This document shows positions 63,939 through 64,000 of a stretch of DNA of 64,000 nt, one piece after another. Under the pieces are notes generated by a model. The model saw nothing but the letters and a program-made list of their open reading frames with translations, was not told the origin of the DNA and ran no database searches. Location: contig JANQLG010000024.1 in the NCBI GenBank assembly GCA_028280715.1, positions 1 through 64,000 on the forward strand, given 5' to 3'. Both the position numbers and the translations under genes were made by a program. The first letter of the stretch is position 1. Every line of letters begins with the position of its first letter. Origin of the DNA: Spongiibacteraceae bacterium (lineage in GTDB: Bacteria > Pseudomonadota > Gammaproteobacteria > Pseudomonadales > Dasaniaceae).

Positions 63939-64000
63939 AAAAAGGCAGAATAAATAGCTGTTGGAGAAATATTGATAAGCTAAAGATTAACAGAAAGTTA

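Overview
The window is a chromosomal segment of a free-living, probably marine, gammaproteobacterium of moderate GC. The basis is gene content and order: nrdR-ribD-ribBA-ribH-nusB-thiL-pgpA, xseB-ispA-dxs beside pomAB, a RegB/RegA pair, EttA, type A L31 and PriA. Species cannot be fixed from the sequence alone. I saw no integrase, transposase, phage module, CRISPR array, rRNA or tRNA. Most of the window is core housekeeping DNA.

Layout. 1-8808: two nested peptide-type ABC importers. A Dpp/Opp-like permease pair (the first cut by the window edge) is followed by a complete yejABEF set and then a second fused double ATPase. 9043-18595: a REC-GGDEF-REC protein, an MFS permease with an acyltransferase, release factor 3, the redox two-component pair regB/regA, a CBS-GGDEF protein and gamma-glutamyltransferase. 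18596-19158: no protein gene, but direct repeats and a multi-hairpin stretch ending in a clean intrinsic terminator (candidate small RNA). 19159-23917: a locus that appears to have been duplicated in tandem (outer-membrane-like gene, mscS, DUF481 gene, thioesterase) and then to have lost different genes from each copy; three pseudogene remnants remain. 23999-35445: assorted single genes (DUF457 membrane protein, patatin, ubiX, a second MscS-type channel, stomatin/NfeD pair, exported methyltransferase-like protein, leuA with a divergent Lrp-type regulator, orphan PhnD-like protein, HNH protein, PilZ protein). 35501-43361: pomA/pomB divergent from xseB-ispA-dxs, then ribA, a retropepsin-like protein and a ThiD homologue. 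43438-51803: leftward cluster for riboflavin, thiamine, transcription antitermination and one-carbon metabolism (glyA, nrdR, ribD, ribBA, ribH, nusB, thiL, pgpA, AAA ATPase). 51931-61720: TraB/GumN protein, alpha/beta hydrolase, ettA, PilZ protein, malic enzyme, rpmE, fatty acid hydroxylase family protein, priA. 61802-64000: two paralogous DUF2306 membrane proteins, each with a perfect TTGAT-N4-ATCAA (FNR/Anr-type) palindrome upstream.

Themes. Cyclic-di-GMP signalling (two GGDEF proteins with I-sites, two PilZ proteins) sits with a sodium-type flagellar stator. Oxygen/redox control shows as RegB with its quinone-binding and redox-cysteine motifs, plus the FNR-type boxes. Riboflavin biosynthesis is represented by ribA, ribBA, ribD and ribH, but riboflavin synthase is absent from the cluster.

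The strongest unexplained signals are the tandem duplication with reciprocal decay (19159-23917), the DUF2306 pair with matching FNR-type boxes (61802-63939) and the structured stretch at about 18930-19114. I did not find a convincing new multi-gene defence or biosynthetic system.
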